A DNA stretch of 64,000 bases from Vreelandella rituensis (GTDB taxonomy: Bacteria > Pseudomonadota > Gammaproteobacteria > Pseudomonadales > Halomonadaceae), in contig NZ_QPIJ01000006.1 of assembly GCF_003336665.1 (NCBI RefSeq), positions 42,132 through 106,131 on the forward strand. The letters are read 5' to 3'. Position numbers and translations under genes: made by a program. Shown piece by piece: positions 10,168 to 22,517 of this stretch. Under the pieces are notes generated by a model, which was given only the letters and a program-made list of their open reading frames with translations, was not told the DNA's origin and searched no databases. Position 1 is the stretch's first letter. Every line of letters starts with the position of its first letter.

Positions 10168-13100
10168 TTAAAGCGCTTCGTCGTCGGAGTCCAGCGCAGT
10201 CAACTGCGCTCCCAACTCCTGCTCCACCTCGGTAGCCGAGGGACGAATCTCCTGTTCGACGCCTTCGCGTCTGCGACGACGTTCGGCGTGGTGAGTCAAG
10301 CCGGTACCGGCCGGGATCAAACGTCCCACCACCACGTTTTCTTTCAGGCCACGCAAGTAATCGCGCTTGCCGGTGACTGCAGCTTCGGTCAGTACCCGCG
10401 TGGTTTCCTGGAACGAAGCCGCGGAAATGAACGACTCCGTGGCCAGGCTGGCCTTGGTGATACCCAACAGCATACGCTGATACTTGGCCGGAAATTTGTC
10501 TTCCTTTTCCAGGCGGGCATTCTGTTCCAGCACACGCACCAGTTCGGCTTGATCGCCGGTAATGAAGTCGGAATCACCGGAATCGGTAATCTCGACCTTG
10601 CGCAGCATCTGACGCACGATGACTTCGATGTGCTTGTCGTTAATGCCCACGCCCTGGAGACGATAAACTTCCTGAACCTCGGCGGTGATGTACTTGGCCA
10701 GTTCCGCAACCCCCAGCAGACGCAGAATATCGTGCGGGCTACTCGGGCCGTGGGAAATCACTTCGCCCTTCTCTACCGCTTCCCCTTCGAAGACCGCAAT
10801 CTGACGCCACTTGGGAATCAGCAGTTCGAACGGATCACCGGATTCCGGGGTAATCGTCAAGCGACGCTTGCCCTTGGTTTCCTTGCCGAAGCTGATCACG
10901 CCGTCGATTTCGGCCAGAATAGCCGGTTCCTTGGGCTTACGCGCTTCAAACAGATCCGCCACACGCGGCAGACCACCGGTGATGTCCTTGTTGGCCGATG
11001 CTTCCACCGGAATACGCGCCACGACTTCACCCACACCGATGGTCGCGCCATTTTCGGTGGAGATGATGGAACGACCTGGCAGCAGGTACTGAACCGGCGT
11101 GTTGGAGCCGGATACCGACACGTATTCGCCGGCGCTGTCCTGCAGCATGATCATCGGGCGCTTGTCACGCCCAGCCATCGGCCGTGCCGCAGACTCGATC
11201 ACTTCGATGGACGACAGACCGGTCATCTCATCGACGGTACGGTGCATGGTCACGCCTTCGTCAAGATCGATGTACTGTGCCCTACCTTCGACTTCGGCAA
11301 TGATCGGGTGAGTGTGCGGGTCCCACTTGGCCACGGTCTGGCCGGCTTCGATGTAATCGCCGTCCTTCGCCGAAAGCTCGGCACCGTAGGGCAACTTATA
11401 ATATTCGCGCTCGCGACCATGATCGTCGGCAACCGCCAAGGCGCTCGAACGAGAGACCACCACCAGCTTGCCGTCGCCACGCTCCACGTGCTTGATGTTG
11501 TGCAGACGCACCGTACCACCATGCTTGACCTGAACGCTATCCACCGCCGAGGAACGCGAGGCCGCGCCGCCGATGTGGAAGGTACGCATGGTCAGCTGAG
11601 TACCCGGCTCACCGATGGACTGTGCCGCAATGACACCCACCGATTCGCCGATATTGACCTGGTGGCCACGCGCCAGATCACGCCCGTAGCAGGACGCACA
11701 GACGCCGTGAGCGGTCTCACAGGTAATGGTGCTACGCACGATGATCTCATCGACACCCATGGTATCGAGCTCGGCGCACCATTTCTCATCGAGCAAGGTG
11801 CCGCGGGCGAGCAACACTTCCTGCGAAACCGGATCGATGACGTCTTGAGCAACCACACGCCCCAGCACACGCTGGGACAGCGGCACGATGATGTCGCCAC
11901 CCTCGATGATCGGGTGCAGCGTCAAACCTTTATCGGTGCCACAGTCAATCTCGGTGATCACCAAGTCCTGAGCAACGTCAACCAAGCGACGCGTAAGGTA
12001 ACCGGAGTTGGCCGTCTTGAGAGCGGTATCCGCCAAACCTTTACGCGCACCGTGTGTCGAGATGAAATACTGAAGTACGTTCAAACCTTCACGGAAGTTG
12101 GCCACGATCGGTGTTTCGATGATCGAGCCGTCAGGCTTGGCCATCAAGCCGCGCATACCCGCCAGCTGACGGATCTGGGCGGCAGAACCACGGGCGCCGG
12201 AGTCGGCCATGATAAACACGCTGTTGAACGAGTCCTGTTCGACTTCGTTGCCATCGCGGTCGATCACCGTTTCCTTGGAAATACCCGCCATCATCGCCTT
12301 GGCCACTTTATCGTTGGCCTTGGACCAGATATCGATGACCTTGTTGTACTTCTCACCGGCGGTCACCAGGCCAGAAGAGAACTGGTCTTCGATCTCTTTA
12401 ACTTCTGCTTCGGCGGCGTCGACAATCTCGGTTTTCGCTTTCGGAATAACGAAGTCATTGACGCCGATGGAGGCACCCGACCAGGTTGCCAGACGAAAGC
12501 CGGTGTACATCAATTGGTCAGCGAAGATCACCGTCGGCTTGAGGCCGGCACGGCGATAGACTTCATTGATCAGTTTGGAGATGGCCTTCTTCTTCATCGG
12601 CTGATCGATCAGCGCGAAGGGCACACCTTCTGGCAGGATGCGGAACAGCATCGCACGACCCACTGTGGTGTCGTAGATGCGACGATGGTCAGTGCGCTCA
12701 CCGGTCTCTTCGTCGACGTCCACTTCTTCCAGACGGACCTTGACCCGAGCGTGCAGCGAAACGTTCTGGGTGCCGAAAGCGCGCTCGACCTCATTGAGGT
12801 TCGAGAACACCATGCCCTCGCCCTTGGCGTTGATCTTTTCGCGGGTCATGTAATACAGACCCAAGACCACATCCTGGGACGGTACGATGATCGGCTCACC
12901 ATTGGCCGGTGACAGCACGTTGTTAGTGGCCATCATCAGCGCCCGCGCTTCGAGCTGGGCTTCCAAGGTCAGCGGTACGTGGACCGCCATCTGGTCACCG
13001 TCGAAGTCGGCGTTATAGGCAGCACACACCAGCGGGTGCAGCTGGATCGCCTTGCCTTCGATCAACAGCGGCTCGAACGCCTGGATGCCCAGGCGGTGCA

Positions 13101-14385
13101 GCGTCGGTGCGCGGTTGAGCAGTACCGGGTGTTCACGGATAACATCGGCAAGGATGTCCCATACTTCCGGCAGCTCGCGCTCGACCATCTTCTTGGCGGC
13201 CTTGATCGTTGAGGCGTAGCCCAACGACTGCAGCTTGGAATAGATGAACGGCTTGAACAGCTCCAGCGCCATTTTCTTGGGCAGACCACACTGGTGCAGA
13301 CGCAGGGTCGGACCCACGGTGATTACCGAGCGGCCGGAGTAATCGACACGCTTGCCCAGCAGGTTCTGACGGAAGCGCCCCTGCTTACCCTTGATCATGT
13401 CGGCGAGCGATTTCAGCGGGCGCTTGTTGGAACCGGTAATCGCACGACCGCGACGGCCGTTATCCAGCAGCGCATCGACCGCTTCCTGGAGCATGCGCTT
13501 CTCGTTGCGCACAATGATATCCGGCGCATTGAGATCGAGCAGACGCTTCAGGCGGTTGTTACGGTTGATCACACGACGATAAAGGTCGTTGAGATCCGAG
13601 GTCGCAAAGCGGCCGCCGTCCAGCGGTACCAGCGGACGCAGGTCCGGCGGCAGCACCGGCAGCACTTCCATGACCATCCACGCCGGCGCATTGCCGGAGT
13701 GGTAGAAAGCTTCCAAAAGCTTCAGGCGCTTGGAGAGCTTCTTGATCTTGGTTTCGGAATTGGTCTGCGGAATTTCTTCGCGCAAGTGATTGATCTCTTC
13801 TTCGAGATCGATGTCCTTGAGCAATTCCTGCACCGCTTCGGCACCCATGCGGGCATCGAAGTCGTCGCCGAATTCTTCCAGCGCTTCGAAGTACTGCTCG
13901 TCGTTGAGCAACTGACCACGCTCAAGCGTGGTCATGCCCGGGTCGATGACCACGAAGCTTTCGAAATACAGCACACGCTCGATGTCGCGCAGGGTCATGT
14001 CGAGGAACATGCCGATACGTGACGGCAGCGACTTCAGAAACCAGATGTGCGCAACCGGCGAGGCCAGCTCGATGTGCCCCATGCGCTCGCGGCGCACGGC
14101 GGCCTTGGTCACTTCAACGCCACACTTTTCGCAGATGATGCCACGATGCTTCATGCGCTTGTATTTGCCGCACAGGCATTCGTAGTCCTTCACCGGGCCG
14201 AAGATCTTGGCGCAGAACAGGCCGTCCCGCTCCGGCTTGAAGGTGCGGTAGTTGATGGTCTCAGGCTTCTTCACCTCGCCGAAGGACCAGGAGCGAATCA
14301 TGTCCGGAGACGCCAGGGTAATCTTGATCGCGTCAAACTCTTCGGACTGAGACTGCGATTTGAGGACTTTCACCAAATCTTTCAT
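10168..14385 (-). CDS. rpoC: RNA polymerase beta' subunit
   Basis: A 1405-residue beta' subunit. The N-terminal zinc ribbon ([20 protein letters not shown], about residues 71-90), the lid/rudder region and the catalytic [12 protein letters not shown] motif with the three Mg-chelating aspartates are all readable. The second zinc site ([17 protein letters not shown]) and the trigger-loop region ([16 protein letters not shown]) are also intact. It follows rpoB by 10 bp and forms the polymerase core with it. Length is within the gammaproteobacterial range. Confidence 0.99.
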   Translation of the reverse strand: MKDLVKVLKSQSQSEEFDAIKITLASPDMIRSWSFGEVKKPETINYRTFKPERDGLFCAKIFGPVKDYECLCGKYKRMKHRGIICEKCGVEVTKAAVRRERMGHIELASPVAHIWFLKSLPSRIGMFLDMTLRDIERVLYFESFVVIDPGMTTLERGQLLNDEQYFEALEEFGDDFDARMGAEAVQELLKDIDLEEEINHLREEIPQTNSETKIKKLSKRLKLLEAFYHSGNAPAWMVMEVLPVLPPDLRPLVPLDGGRFATSDLNDLYRRVINRNNRLKRLLDLNAPDIIVRNEKRMLQEAVDALLDNGRRGRAITGSNKRPLKSLADMIKGKQGRFRQNLLGKRVDYSGRSVITVGPTLRLHQCGLPKKMALELFKPFIYSKLQSLGYASTIKAAKKMVERELPEVWDILADVIREHPVLLNRAPTLHRLGIQAFEPLLIEGKAIQLHPLVCAAYNADFDGDQMAVHVPLTLEAQLEARALMMATNNVLSPANGEPIIVPSQDVVLGLYYMTREKINAKGEGMVFSNLNEVERAFGTQNVSLHARVKVRLEEVDVDEETGERTDHRRIYDTTVGRAMLFRILPEGVPFALIDQPMKKKAISKLINEVYRRAGLKPTVIFADQLMYTGFRLATWSGASIGVNDFVIPKAKTEIVDAAEAEVKEIEDQFSSGLVTAGEKYNKVIDIWSKANDKVAKAMMAGISKETVIDRDGNEVEQDSFNSVFIMADSGARGSAAQIRQLAGMRGLMAKPDGSIIETPIVANFREGLNVLQYFISTHGARKGLADTALKTANSGYLTRRLVDVAQDLVITEIDCGTDKGLTLHPIIEGGDIIVPLSQRVLGRVVAQDVIDPVSQEVLLARGTLLDEKWCAELDTMGVDEIIVRSTITCETAHGVCASCYGRDLARGHQVNIGESVGVIAAQSIGEPGTQLTMRTFHIGGAASRSSAVDSVQVKHGGTVRLHNIKHVERGDGKLVVVSRSSALAVADDHGREREYYKLPYGAELSAKDGDYIEAGQTVAKWDPHTHPIIAEVEGRAQYIDLDEGVTMHRTVDEMTGLSSIEVIESAARPMAGRDKRPMIMLQDSAGEYVSVSGSNTPVQYLLPGRSIISTENGATIGVGEVVARIPVEASANKDITGGLPRVADLFEARKPKEPAILAEIDGVISFGKETKGKRRLTITPESGDPFELLIPKWRQIAVFEGEAVEKGEVISHGPSSPHDILRLLGVAELAKYITAEVQEVYRLQGVGINDKHIEVIVRQMLRKVEITDSGDSDFITGDQAELVRVLEQNARLEKEDKFPAKYQRMLLGITKASLATESFISAASFQETTRVLTEAAVTGKRDYLRGLKENVVVGRLIPAGTGLTHHAERRRRREGVEQEIRPSATEVEQELGAQLTALDSDDEAL

Positions 14386-14395
14386 TCGGAGGCTC

Positions 14396-17300
14396 CTAGC
14401 TCTCTAACTCGATATCGATGCCCAGCGAGCGGATTTCCTTCACCAACACATTGAAGGATTCCGGCATGCCTGCCTGCATGGTGTGATCGCCGTCCACGAT
14501 GTTCTTGTACATCTTGGTGCGACCTTCCACATCATCGGACTTGACCGTGAGCATTTCTTGAAGCGTATAGGCCGCACCGTAAGCTTCCAGTGCCCAGACC
14601 TCCATCTCACCGAAGCGCTGACCACCAAACTGTGCCTTACCACCCAGCGGCTGCTGCGTTACCAGCGAATAAGAGCCGGTGGAACGGGCGTGCATCTTGT
14701 CATCGACCAGGTGGTTGAGCTTGAGCATGTACATGTAGCCCACTGTCACCGGACGGTCAAAGAGATCCCCGCTACGCCCGTCGTAAAGTGCCATTTGCCC
14801 GGATTCCGGCAGATCGGCAAGCTTCAACAGGTGTTTGATCTCGTGTTCCTTGGCACCGTCAAATACCGGCGTGGCCATGGGAACACCGCCTTTCAAGTTC
14901 TTGGCCAGGGCGATGATTTCGTCGTCGGTCAGCGAATCCAGATCTTCGATCCGCGTTCCCGGCGTGTTGTAGACCTGCCCCAGGAAGTCACGAATTTCGG
15001 CGACCTGCTGACCACGTGCATCACGCAGCATGGCGTCGATTTTCATGCCCAACCCACGTGCGGCCATGCCCAGGTGAGTCTCGAGAATCTGACCCACGTT
15101 CATACGTGACGGTACACCCAAGGGGTTGAGGACCACGTCGACCGGCTCACCGTTATCGTCGAACGGCATGTCTTCGATCGGCATGATGGCCGAGATGACA
15201 CCCTTGTTACCGTGACGGCCGGCCATCTTGTCGCCCGGCTGAATACGACGCTTGACCGCCATATACACCTTGACGATCTTGAGCACGCCCGGTGCGAGAT
15301 CATCGCCCTGGGTCAGCTTGCGCTTCTTGTCTTCGAAGCGCTCGTCCATTTCCTTGCGACGATTTTCTAGCTGCTCGTCAGCCTGAGCCAGCAGCTCATT
15401 GAACGCTTCATCCTGGAGGCGCAACTTGAACCACTGCTGGCGCGGCAGTTCGTCCAGATACTCATCGGTAAGCACGTCGCCTTTGCCAAGCGCAGGACCA
15501 CCGTTGACCACCTGGCCTTCCAGGGTACGCTTGAGACGCTCGAACGTCGCATCTTCAGCAATACGGTAGGTTTCCTGGAGATCCTTGCGCACTTCATCGA
15601 GCTGCATGCGTTCGATAACAAGCGCGCGGGAATCCTTTTCCACCCCATCACGAGTGAAGACCTGGACATCGATGATGGTGCCCTTGATGCCGGTCGGAGC
15701 GCGCAGTGAGGTATCTTTCACATCACTCGCCTTCTCACCGAAGATGGCACGCAACAACTTTTCTTCCGGTGTCAGCTGGGTTTCACCCTTGGGCGTCACC
15801 TTACCGACCAGAATATCCCCGGGGCCGACTTCAGCACCGATATACACCACGCCCGCTTCATCCAGTTTGGATAGCGCCGACTCGCCCACGTTGGGAATAT
15901 CGGCGGTGATTTCTTCAGAGCCCAACTTGGTGTCCCGCGACACGCAGGTCAGCTCCTGGATATGGATGGTAGTGAAGCGGTCTTCCTGGACCACCCGCTC
16001 GGAAAGCAGGATGGAATCCTCGAAGTTGTAGCCGTTCCAGGGCATGAAGGCCATGCGCATGTTCTGGCCCAGGGCCAGATCGCCCATGTCGATAGACGGA
16101 CCATCGGCCAGAATATCGTCACGTGCCACTACATCACCGGGGCGCACGATGGGGCGCTGGTTCATGCAGGTGTTCTGGTTGGAACGGGTGTACTTGGTCA
16201 GGTTGTAGATATCCACCCCGGCTTCACCGCCGATGATTTCATCTTCGTTGACCCGTACCACAACCCGGCGCGCATCCACCGAGTCGATCACCCCGCCACG
16301 CCGTGCCACGGCGCAGACGCCGGAGTCACGCGCCACGAAACGTTCCATGCCGGTACCCACCAACGGCTTCTCGGCACGCAGGGTCGGCACCGCCTGACGC
16401 TGCATGTTGGAACCCATCAGGGCACGGTTGGCGTCATCGTGCTCGAGGAACGGAATCAGGGCCGCGGCTACGGATACCACCTGGCGCGGCGACACATCCA
16501 TCAGCGTGACCTGCTCGGGACGCATGAAGGTGGTTTCACCCTTATGACGCACCTGCACCAGATCATCGCTGAGCTTGCCGGATTCATCCACGGCAGCCGA
16601 TGCCTGAGCGATGACGTAATCACCTTCCTCGATTGCCGAGAGATGGACGATTTCATCGTTCAGCTGGCGGTCTATCACCTTGCGGTACGGCGTCTCGAGG
16701 AAGCCGTAGCTGTTGGTGTGACTATAGGTGGCCAGAGAGTTGATCAGGCCGATGTTCGGCCCTTCCGGTGTTTCGATCGGGCATAGACGGCCGTAGTGCG
16801 TGGCGTGAACGTCACGCACTTCGAAGCCGGCACGTTCACGGGTCAAACCACCCGGGCCAAGCGCCGAGACACGCCGTTTGTGCGTCACCTCGGAAAGCGG
16901 ATTGTTCTGGTCCATGAACTGCGAGAGCTGACTGGAACCGAAGAACTCCTTGACCGCCGCCGCCACCGGCTTGGCATTGATCAAATCCTGCGGCATCAGG
17001 CCTTCGCTCTCGGCCATCGAGAGGCGCTCCTTGACCGCACGCTCGACACGTACCAAGCCCACGCGGAACTGGTTTTCGGCCATTTCGCCGACACAGCGAA
17101 TACGACGGTTGCCCAGATGGTCGATATCGTCGACATTGCCGAAGCCGTTACGGATGCTGATCAATTCCTTGAGCACATCCAGAATATCGCGACGGTCGAG
17201 CACACCGGAACCGGTATCGGTATCGCGGCGCAGGCGACGATTGAACTTCATGCGTCCAACGCCCGACAGGTCGTAACGATCTTCAGTAAAGAACAGGTTG

Positions 17301-18472
17301 TGGAACAGCGTTTCGGCGGCTTCCTTGGTAGGCGGCTCGCCGGGACGCATCATGCGATAAATCTCCACCAACGCTTCAAGTGCTGAGTTGGTGGTGTCCA
17401 GCTTGAGGGTATCGGAGATGAACGAACCGCAATCCAGATCGTTGGTGTACAACGTTTCCAGTTGGGTAATCTTCGCCTGACCCAGACGCTCCAGCAATTC
17501 CGGGGTGATTTCGGTATTACATGGGCAGATCAGCTCACCGGTGCTGGGGTCTACCTGATCCTTGGCCAACGTTTTGCCGAACAGGTACTCCATCGGCACG
17601 TTCAGGCGCTCAAGGCCAGTTTTTTCCAACTGGCGGATATGCTTCTGGGTGATACGTCGACCTTCTTCGACAATCACGTTGCCATCGGCATCCTGAATAT
17701 CGAAGGTGGCAGTTTCACCGCGCAGGCGCGAAGGCACCAGCACGACAGAGAAACCGGATTTCTCCACATGGAAGATGCTGGTTTCGAAGAATTCTCCGAG
17801 AATTTCCTCGGTGCTCATTCCCAGGGCACGCATCAGTACGCTTGCCGGCAGCTTGCGGCGACGGTCGATACGCACAAAAACGTTGTCTTTGGGATCGAAT
17901 TCGAAGTCCAGCCAGGAGCCACGGTAAGGAATCACTCGAGCGGAGTATAAAAGCTTCCCCGAGGAGTGGCTCTTGCCCTTGTCGTGATCAAAGAACACAC
18001 CGGGCGAGCGGTGCAGCTGGGAAACGATGACACGCTCGGTACCATTGATTACAAAGGTGCCGTTCTCGGTCATCAGGGGCATTTCCCCCATGTAGACTTC
18101 CTGCTCCTTGATATCCTTGATCGCCTTGTTGGAAGAGTCGCGATCGTAGATGATCAAACGAACCTTCACGCGCAGCGGTGCCGAATAAGTCACGCCGCGC
18201 AACTGGCATTCCTTGACATCGAATGCTGGCGTACCAAAGCGATAGCTGACATATTCCAGCCCTGCGCTACCGGAGAAGCTCTCGATCGGGAACACGGATT
18301 TGAACGCCGCGTGCAGGCCAATTTCATGGCGCTCGTCGGGCGAACGATCCTGCTGGAGAAAGTCGTAATAGGAATCAAGCTGGATCGCCAGCAAGTAAGG
18401 CACATCCATCACTTGGGGCAGTTTGCCGAAATCCTTGCGGATGCGTTTTTTCTCAGTATATGAGTAAGCCAT
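14396..18472 (-). CDS. rpoB: RNA polymerase beta subunit
   Basis: A 1358-residue beta subunit starting [20 protein letters not shown]. The rifampicin-binding region reads [20 protein letters not shown] followed by [10 protein letters not shown], which is the wild-type sensitive sequence. The C-terminal part has [13 protein letters not shown] and the terminal [24 protein letters not shown] block. It sits in the rplJL-rpoBC transcription unit, after an attenuator-like hairpin that in relatives sets the ratio of ribosomal protein to polymerase output. Confidence 0.99.
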   Translation of the reverse strand: MAYSYTEKKRIRKDFGKLPQVMDVPYLLAIQLDSYYDFLQQDRSPDERHEIGLHAAFKSVFPIESFSGSAGLEYVSYRFGTPAFDVKECQLRGVTYSAPLRVKVRLIIYDRDSSNKAIKDIKEQEVYMGEMPLMTENGTFVINGTERVIVSQLHRSPGVFFDHDKGKSHSSGKLLYSARVIPYRGSWLDFEFDPKDNVFVRIDRRRKLPASVLMRALGMSTEEILGEFFETSIFHVEKSGFSVVLVPSRLRGETATFDIQDADGNVIVEEGRRITQKHIRQLEKTGLERLNVPMEYLFGKTLAKDQVDPSTGELICPCNTEITPELLERLGQAKITQLETLYTNDLDCGSFISDTLKLDTTNSALEALVEIYRMMRPGEPPTKEAAETLFHNLFFTEDRYDLSGVGRMKFNRRLRRDTDTGSGVLDRRDILDVLKELISIRNGFGNVDDIDHLGNRRIRCVGEMAENQFRVGLVRVERAVKERLSMAESEGLMPQDLINAKPVAAAVKEFFGSSQLSQFMDQNNPLSEVTHKRRVSALGPGGLTRERAGFEVRDVHATHYGRLCPIETPEGPNIGLINSLATYSHTNSYGFLETPYRKVIDRQLNDEIVHLSAIEEGDYVIAQASAAVDESGKLSDDLVQVRHKGETTFMRPEQVTLMDVSPRQVVSVAAALIPFLEHDDANRALMGSNMQRQAVPTLRAEKPLVGTGMERFVARDSGVCAVARRGGVIDSVDARRVVVRVNEDEIIGGEAGVDIYNLTKYTRSNQNTCMNQRPIVRPGDVVARDDILADGPSIDMGDLALGQNMRMAFMPWNGYNFEDSILLSERVVQEDRFTTIHIQELTCVSRDTKLGSEEITADIPNVGESALSKLDEAGVVYIGAEVGPGDILVGKVTPKGETQLTPEEKLLRAIFGEKASDVKDTSLRAPTGIKGTIIDVQVFTRDGVEKDSRALVIERMQLDEVRKDLQETYRIAEDATFERLKRTLEGQVVNGGPALGKGDVLTDEYLDELPRQQWFKLRLQDEAFNELLAQADEQLENRRKEMDERFEDKKRKLTQGDDLAPGVLKIVKVYMAVKRRIQPGDKMAGRHGNKGVISAIMPIEDMPFDDNGEPVDVVLNPLGVPSRMNVGQILETHLGMAARGLGMKIDAMLRDARGQQVAEIRDFLGQVYNTPGTRIEDLDSLTDDEIIALAKNLKGGVPMATPVFDGAKEHEIKHLLKLADLPESGQMALYDGRSGDLFDRPVTVGYMYMLKLNHLVDDKMHARSTGSYSLVTQQPLGGKAQFGGQRFGEMEVWALEAYGAAYTLQEMLTVKSDDVEGRTKMYKNIVDGDHTMQAGMPESFNVLVKEIRSLGIDIELES

Positions 18473-18611
18473 CTGTATTCCCCAGCTTGTTCACCATGGG
18501 TGACCGATGCGTAGTCATCGCTGCCCGGCGGGCTTCGTCAGGCACTGACGGCAAGCTCCCTGTGGGGCAGCTCGCCGTCGTAATTCTTGAACGATATATC
18601 TTTAACAACAG

Positions 18612-18646
18612 AAAAAGGCCGACAGCGGGATTTCCCGCCGCCAGCC
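18612..18646 (-). terminator. rplL-rpoB attenuator-like terminator
   Basis: On the minus strand a 13-bp stem (GGCTGGCGGCGGG with CCCGCTGTCGGCC, including three G-U pairs) around an AAAT loop is followed by TTTTTCTGTTG. It lies about 40 bp after the rplL stop and 140 bp before rpoB. The E. coli rplL-rpoB gap holds a partial terminator in the same place, so read-through here probably reduces rpoBC expression relative to rplJL. Confidence 0.8.
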
Positions 18647-18686
18647 GTGGAAGCTTACGCAGCGCGTGAAGCCGTGAGCACAATAA

Positions 18687-19055
18687 TTACTTGAGCTCGA
18701 CGGTCGCGCCGGCGTCTTCCAGTTTCTTCTTGGCTTCTTCAGCGTCATCCTTGGACATGGCTTCCTTGATGGTAGCCGGTGCGCCGTCAACGGCACCCTT
18801 GGCTTCCTTCAGGCCCAGACCAGTGATTTCGCGAACAGCCTTGATCACGTTGACTTTCTTGTCACCGGTAGCGGTCAGCACCAGGTCGAATTCAGTCTGT
18901 TCTTCTTCAACAGCAGCTTCGCCACCCGGGCCTGCAACCACGGCCGCAGCGGCAGAAACGCCGAACTTCTCTTCCATTGCCTCGATCAGCTCGACAACTT
19001 CCATTACGGACATGTCGGCAACAGCGGTAATGATATCGTCTTTGGTCAGTGCCAT
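18687..19055 (-). CDS. rplL: 50S ribosomal protein L7/L12
   Basis: A 122-residue protein with an N-terminal dimerisation domain ([21 protein letters not shown]), an Ala/Gly-rich hinge and the C-terminal factor-binding domain ([21 protein letters not shown]). It recruits translation GTPases as the multimeric stalk on L10. Two ATGs are possible, at 19061 and 19055. The second has the better spacing to the AGGA site and matches the family start, so it is chosen. Confidence 0.97.
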   Translation of the reverse strand: MALTKDDIITAVADMSVMEVVELIEAMEEKFGVSAAAAVVAGPGGEAAVEEEQTEFDLVLTATGDKKVNVIKAVREITGLGLKEAKGAVDGAPATIKEAMSKDDAEEAKKKLEDAGATVELK

Positions 19056-19153
19056 TTTCATTTCCTAAACTTTGCGGGAGTTTCGACAACGCGAAAACTC
19101 AAGGATTCAATGTTCGGCTCGGGCGGTTCAAAACCACCCACGCAGGTACCGAT

Positions 19154-19657
19154 TTAAGCGGCTGCTTCCTGCTTCTGGTCGCGCAAGGCGGCCAAGGTCC
19201 GAACCAGCTTGCCGGCGGAGGCTTCTTTCATTACCGACATCAGCTTGGCGATAGCTTCATCGTACGTCGGCAGTGTTGCCAGACGGTCAATGTCGCTTGC
19301 CGGGATCAGCTCGCCTTCGTAGGCCAGCGCCTTGACTTCGAAGCTCTTCTCATCCTTGGAGAATTCCTTGAACAAACGAGCGGCAGCGCCCGGATGATCA
19401 GTGGAAAACGCCAACAGAGTCGGGCCCACGAAGCTATCGTTCAGGCATTCCCACTGGGTGCCTGACAGGGCGCGGCGTGCCAGGGTGTTGCGCACAACAC
19501 GGATCTGGACACCATTCTCACGGGCCTGCTTGCGCAGGTCGGTCATCTTGCCGACCGTAACACCACGAGAATCGGCAACTACGACGGAGAGAGCGCCCTT
19601 GGCCGCTTCACTGACCTCGGCAACAATTGCTTTCTTGCCTTCAAGTGCTAGTGGCAC
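19154..19657 (-). CDS. rplJ: 50S ribosomal protein L10
   Basis: A 167-residue protein reading (M)[20 protein letters not shown] from a GTG at 19657, with AAGGAG 8 bp upstream. The frame stays open about 51 codons further upstream, but those residues do not resemble L10. L10 anchors L7/L12 dimers to the 50S stalk and, with L7/L12, represses its own mRNA in relatives. The stretch [20 protein letters not shown] is diagnostic. Confidence 0.95.
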   Translation of the reverse strand: MPLALEGKKAIVAEVSEAAKGALSVVVADSRGVTVGKMTDLRKQARENGVQIRVVRNTLARRALSGTQWECLNDSFVGPTLLAFSTDHPGAAARLFKEFSKDEKSFEVKALAYEGELIPASDIDRLATLPTYDEAIAKLMSVMKEASAGKLVRTLAALRDQKQEAAA

Positions 19658-19943
19658 AATGATCACTCCTTCGTGCCGGAACCTTGGTAGGAAGGCTCCG
19701 GTGGTTACCATCTCTTCCCGCCTGTGCTGTGGCGTCGTACGCGTACCGCACACACCGACGGGAAGCCTTGGGGATGGTGCCCACCAGCCTTGGCTAACTG
19801 GAGGCGACACCATCTGCGCAGGCGCCTGGGGCGATTAAGCCGCTCGTTCAAAACGAAGAGCGGCACCTGCGGTCTTTGACGGCGCCCCGAACGAATGGCA
19901 CGGGGACCGCAAAGTTATTGCCTGTTACTCGACCCAGCCTGAT
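19658..19943 (-). promoter_or_regulatory. rplJ leader region (probable L10 leader)
   Basis: This 286-bp gap between rplA and rplJ has no convincing gene. In gammaproteobacteria the mRNA here folds into the L10(L7/L12)-binding leader that controls rplJL translation, and often holds a second promoter. The role is inferred from position and length. I did not fold the RNA and see no strong consensus promoter. Confidence 0.45.
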
Positions 19944-20636
19944 TTACACCAGTGCGGAATGGTCGAGGGTCAAACCCGGGCCCATGGTAGAGGACAGGGT
20001 CACTTTCTGGAGATAAATACCTTTGGACGTGCTCGGCTTGAGACGCTTCAGGTCGGCAACCAGCGCTTCCAGGTTGCCCTGGATGGCGGCGGCGTCAAAG
20101 TCGACCTTGCCCAATGTGGTATGAATGATGCCGTTCTTGTCGGTACGGAAACGCACCTGACCCGCTTTGGCATTCTTCACCGCGGTGGCGACATCTGGGG
20201 TCACGGTACCGACCTTGGGGTTCGGCATCAGACCGCGCGGACCGAGGATCTGGCCCAGCTGGCCAACCACACGCATGGCGTCCGGCGAGGCGATAACCAC
20301 GTCGAAGTCCATCACGCCTTTCTTGACCTGGTCAGCCAGGTCTTCCATGCCCACGATGTCGGCACCGGCTTCTTTCGCGGCGTCGGCATTGGCACCCTGG
20401 GTAAAGACGGCAACGCGCACGTCCTTGCCAGTACCATTGGGCATGACGGTGGCGCCACGCACGACCTGGTCGGATTTACGCGGGTCAACACCCAGGTTGA
20501 TCGCGACATCCAGAGATTCATTGAACTTGACAGTGGACAGAGCGCTGAGCAGTGCCACGGCCTCTTCCAGCGGATAGGCCTTGTTAGTATCGACCTTTTC
20601 CTTGATCAGCTGGGCGCGCTTGGATAATTTAGCCAT
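19944..20636 (-). CDS. rplA: 50S ribosomal protein L1
   Basis: A 230-residue protein starting [20 protein letters not shown], with the conserved [15 protein letters not shown] segment (here [19 protein letters not shown]) followed by [15 protein letters not shown]1 forms the mobile stalk that guides the exiting tRNA and represses the rplKA mRNA. It lies 2 bp after the rplK stop, consistent with coupled translation. Confidence 0.97.
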   Translation of the reverse strand: MAKLSKRAQLIKEKVDTNKAYPLEEAVALLSALSTVKFNESLDVAINLGVDPRKSDQVVRGATVMPNGTGKDVRVAVFTQGANADAAKEAGADIVGMEDLADQVKKGVMDFDVVIASPDAMRVVGQLGQILGPRGLMPNPKVGTVTPDVATAVKNAKAGQVRFRTDKNGIIHTTLGKVDFDAAAIQGNLEALVADLKRLKPSTSKGIYLQKVTLSSTMGPGLTLDHSALV

Positions 20637-20638
20637 GA

Positions 20639-21070
20639 TCAGAGACCCTCCACGTTAAGGCCCATACTGCGGGCACTACCAGCAATGGTACGCACTGCGG
20701 CGTCGAGGTTGCCAGCCGTCATATCCGGCTCTTTGGTCTTGGCGATCTCTTCGAGCTGCTCGCGAGTCACGGTACCGACCTTCTTCTTGTTCGGCTCACC
20801 GGAGCCAGACTTGATGCCGGCAGCTTTTTTCAGCAGCACGGCAGCAGGCGGGGTCTTGGTGACGAACGTGAAGCTACGGTCGGAATACACGGTAATCACG
20901 ACAGGCGTCGGCAAGCCCGGCTCAATTTCTTGAGTCGCGGCATTGAACGCCTTGCAGAATTCCATGATGTTGACACCGTGCTGACCGAGGGCGGGACCTA
21001 CGGGCGGACTCGGGTTGGCTTTACCGGCTGCAACTTGCAGCTTGATATAAGCCTTTACTTTCTTGGCCAT
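20639..21070 (-). CDS. rplK: 50S ribosomal protein L11
   Basis: A 143-residue protein starting [20 protein letters not shown]. The proline-rich thiostrepton-binding N-terminal domain and the rRNA-binding C-terminal domain ([15 protein letters not shown]) are both complete. L11 forms the GTPase-associated centre and is needed for RelA activation. An in-frame extension of 16 codons upstream is not L11-like. The 159-bp gap before it carries two pairs of short direct repeats. Confidence 0.97.
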   Translation of the reverse strand: MAKKVKAYIKLQVAAGKANPSPPVGPALGQHGVNIMEFCKAFNAATQEIEPGLPTPVVITVYSDRSFTFVTKTPPAAVLLKKAAGIKSGSGEPNKKKVGTVTREQLEEIAKTKEPDMTAGNLDAAVRTIAGSARSMGLNVEGL

Positions 21071-21162
21071 CGTTATGCTCCAGTTGGGTTCAAGCGCCTT
21101 GCGGCTCCCCGGTAACATCGGGCCGGCATCGGTTGCCGACCCTCCATGAATTGAGTGCTACT

Positions 21163-21224
21163 GAACAAACTATTTTCGAACAAACTATCTTTACGGACTA
21201 CTTCTTACTTACGGGCCATTTCTT
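21163..21224. repeat. Short direct repeats between nusG and rplK
   Basis: Two exact copies of GAACAAACTAT lie at 21163-21173 and 21178-21188. Next to them lie two imperfect 18-bp tandem copies, 21189-21206 (CTTTACGGACTACTTCTT) and 21207-21224 (ACTTACGGGCCATTTCTT). The pattern suggests local slippage duplications in the 5' region of the rplK message. Confidence 0.7.
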
Positions 21225-21229
21225 GCTGA

Positions 21230-21763
21230 CTACTCTTTTTCCACCTGGGCGAACTCGAGCTCGACAGGTGTTGAGCGACCAAATATCAGCACGCTGACAT
21301 GCAGACGGCTCTTCTCATAGTTGACTTCTTCCACCACACCATTGAAATCCGCGAACGGCCCATCGGTGACACGCACCGACTGACCCGGCTCGAACATGGT
21401 CTTTGGTCGCGGCTTGTCGACGCCTTCCTTGACACGATGCAGGATAGCGTCGGCTTCTTTTTGCGTGATAGGTGCCGGCTTTTCCTTGGTGCCACCGATA
21501 AAGCCCATGACACGTGGCGTTTCATTGACTAGGTGCCAGGTCTCATCGTCCATTTCCATCTCGATCAAAACATAGCCGGGATAGAATTTACGTTCACTCT
21601 TGCGGCGTTTGCCGTCACGCATTTCAACGACTTCTTCGGTCGGCACCAGGATCTCGCCAAAGCGGTCTTCCATGGCGTACATCTTCACGCGCTCGATCAA
21701 TGAGCGCATGACGTGCTTTTCAAAACCGGAATAAGCGTGAATGACGTACCAACGCTTGGACAT
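21230..21763 (-). CDS. nusG: Transcription termination/antitermination protein NusG
   Basis: A 177-residue protein starting [20 protein letters not shown]. The N-terminal NGN domain binds RNA polymerase. The C-terminal KOW domain ([25 protein letters not shown]) binds Rho or S10. The [18 protein letters not shown] segment is typical. It follows secE by 8 bp, the universal secE-nusG pairing. Upstream in-frame codons (20) are not conserved and are excluded. Confidence 0.97.
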   Translation of the reverse strand: MSKRWYVIHAYSGFEKHVMRSLIERVKMYAMEDRFGEILVPTEEVVEMRDGKRRKSERKFYPGYVLIEMEMDDETWHLVNETPRVMGFIGGTKEKPAPITQKEADAILHRVKEGVDKPRPKTMFEPGQSVRVTDGPFADFNGVVEEVNYEKSRLHVSVLIFGRSTPVELEFAQVEKE

Positions 21764-21771
21764 GAAAACTC

Positions 21772-22140
21772 CTAACCAATGACGCCGGACATTGCCCAGC
21801 CAAGAAGGGTATCGATCAACCACAGCATCAAACCGACCACCAATACGGCGACCAATACGATAGCAGTGGTCTGCACGGTTTCCGCCCGGGTCGGCCAGAT
21901 GACGCGCTGAATCTCTTTCTTGGCGCTTACCGCCAGCTCGACAAGGTCACGCCCTTTGGTCGTGGTAAGCGCAATTAACCCAGCGCCCGCACACAGCACA
22001 ACAACACCCAACACTCGGTAGAGCAGGGCGACATCGGCAAAGTACGTATTACCTACGACGGCTACCACAAGAAGAGTCGCAACTACCGCCCACTTGAGCC
22101 CGTCGCGGCGCGGCTGCTGCACCTCGGCGTTATGTTTCAT
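21772..22140 (-). CDS. secE: Preprotein translocase subunit SecE
   Basis: A 122-residue protein from the ATG at 22140 ([20 protein letters not shown]). It has three hydrophobic segments (about residues 16-33, 37-57 and 91-116) and the conserved cytoplasmic amphipathic block [19 protein letters not shown]. SecE clamps the two halves of SecY in the inner-membrane translocon. The long, three-TM form is that of E. coli. The larger open frame reaching back into the tRNA-Trp gene is not coding. Confidence 0.96.
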   Translation of the reverse strand: MKHNAEVQQPRRDGLKWAVVATLLVVAVVGNTYFADVALLYRVLGVVVLCAGAGLIALTTTKGRDLVELAVSAKKEIQRVIWPTRAETVQTTAIVLVAVLVVGLMLWLIDTLLGWAMSGVIG

Positions 22141-22226
22141 GAAAACGAGACTCCTCAGGGTACGGCAATCGAATAAGGAATTCTTTGAAGATTTAAGTCT
22201 TGAAGCTCTACCAATCTGGGGAAGAT

Positions 22227-22302
<76 letters not shown>

Positions 22303-22388
22303 GTATTTTTACCGCTAACATCATTCATCTATCGCTAGCACTGACTGCGCTTGCTATCTTTGCGAAAGCCTACACAATAGCGGGCGCC

Positions 22389-22417
22389 ATTGTAGCGAGC
22401 AAAAAACCGCCTGGCAA
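22389..22417 (-). promoter_or_regulatory. Probable promoter of tRNA-Trp-secE-nusG
   Basis: On the minus strand TTGCCA (22417-22412), a 17-bp spacer and TACAAT (22394-22389) lie about 85 bp before the tRNA-Trp gene. This is five of six consensus bases in each box with optimal spacing, immediately downstream of the tRNA-Thr terminator. Confidence 0.75.
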
Positions 22418-22486
22418 CCCCTTTCCTCGCTGCTTTTCATGATTACGACCAGATTGCCAGCCGACACACATTCAAAAAGCAGTAAA

Positions 22487-22517
22487 GACAAAAAAGGCGA
22501 GCTTCGCTCGCCTTTTT
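22487..22517. terminator. Terminator after the tRNA-Tyr-Gly-Thr operon
   Basis: A hairpin with arms GGCGAGC and GCTCGCC around TTC is flanked by A-runs on one side and T-runs on the other, so it can end transcription in both directions. It begins 7 bp past the 3' end of tRNA-Thr. It ends the tRNA operon at the place where tufB usually follows. Confidence 0.85.

Noticed and set aside
10288..12912. An 874-codon open frame on the plus strand opposite rpoC
   Set aside because: It is the antisense shadow of a highly conserved gene. Its residue composition (His/Asp/Gly/Arg-rich, low Lys) is typical of a reversed GC-biased frame. No ribosome-binding site or family is seen. Similar frames opposite tuf (5464-6723), fusA (6716-8119) and rpoB are rejected for the same reason.
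13391..18463. Insertion or resistance mutation in rpoB/rpoC
   Set aside because: The rifampicin region and the catalytic motifs read as wild type and lengths are normal.
19658..19813. Upstream extension of rplJ to 19813
   Set aside because: The extra 52 residues are Pro/Arg-rich and unlike L10. A GTG with a well-spaced AAGGAG at 19657 fits the family start.
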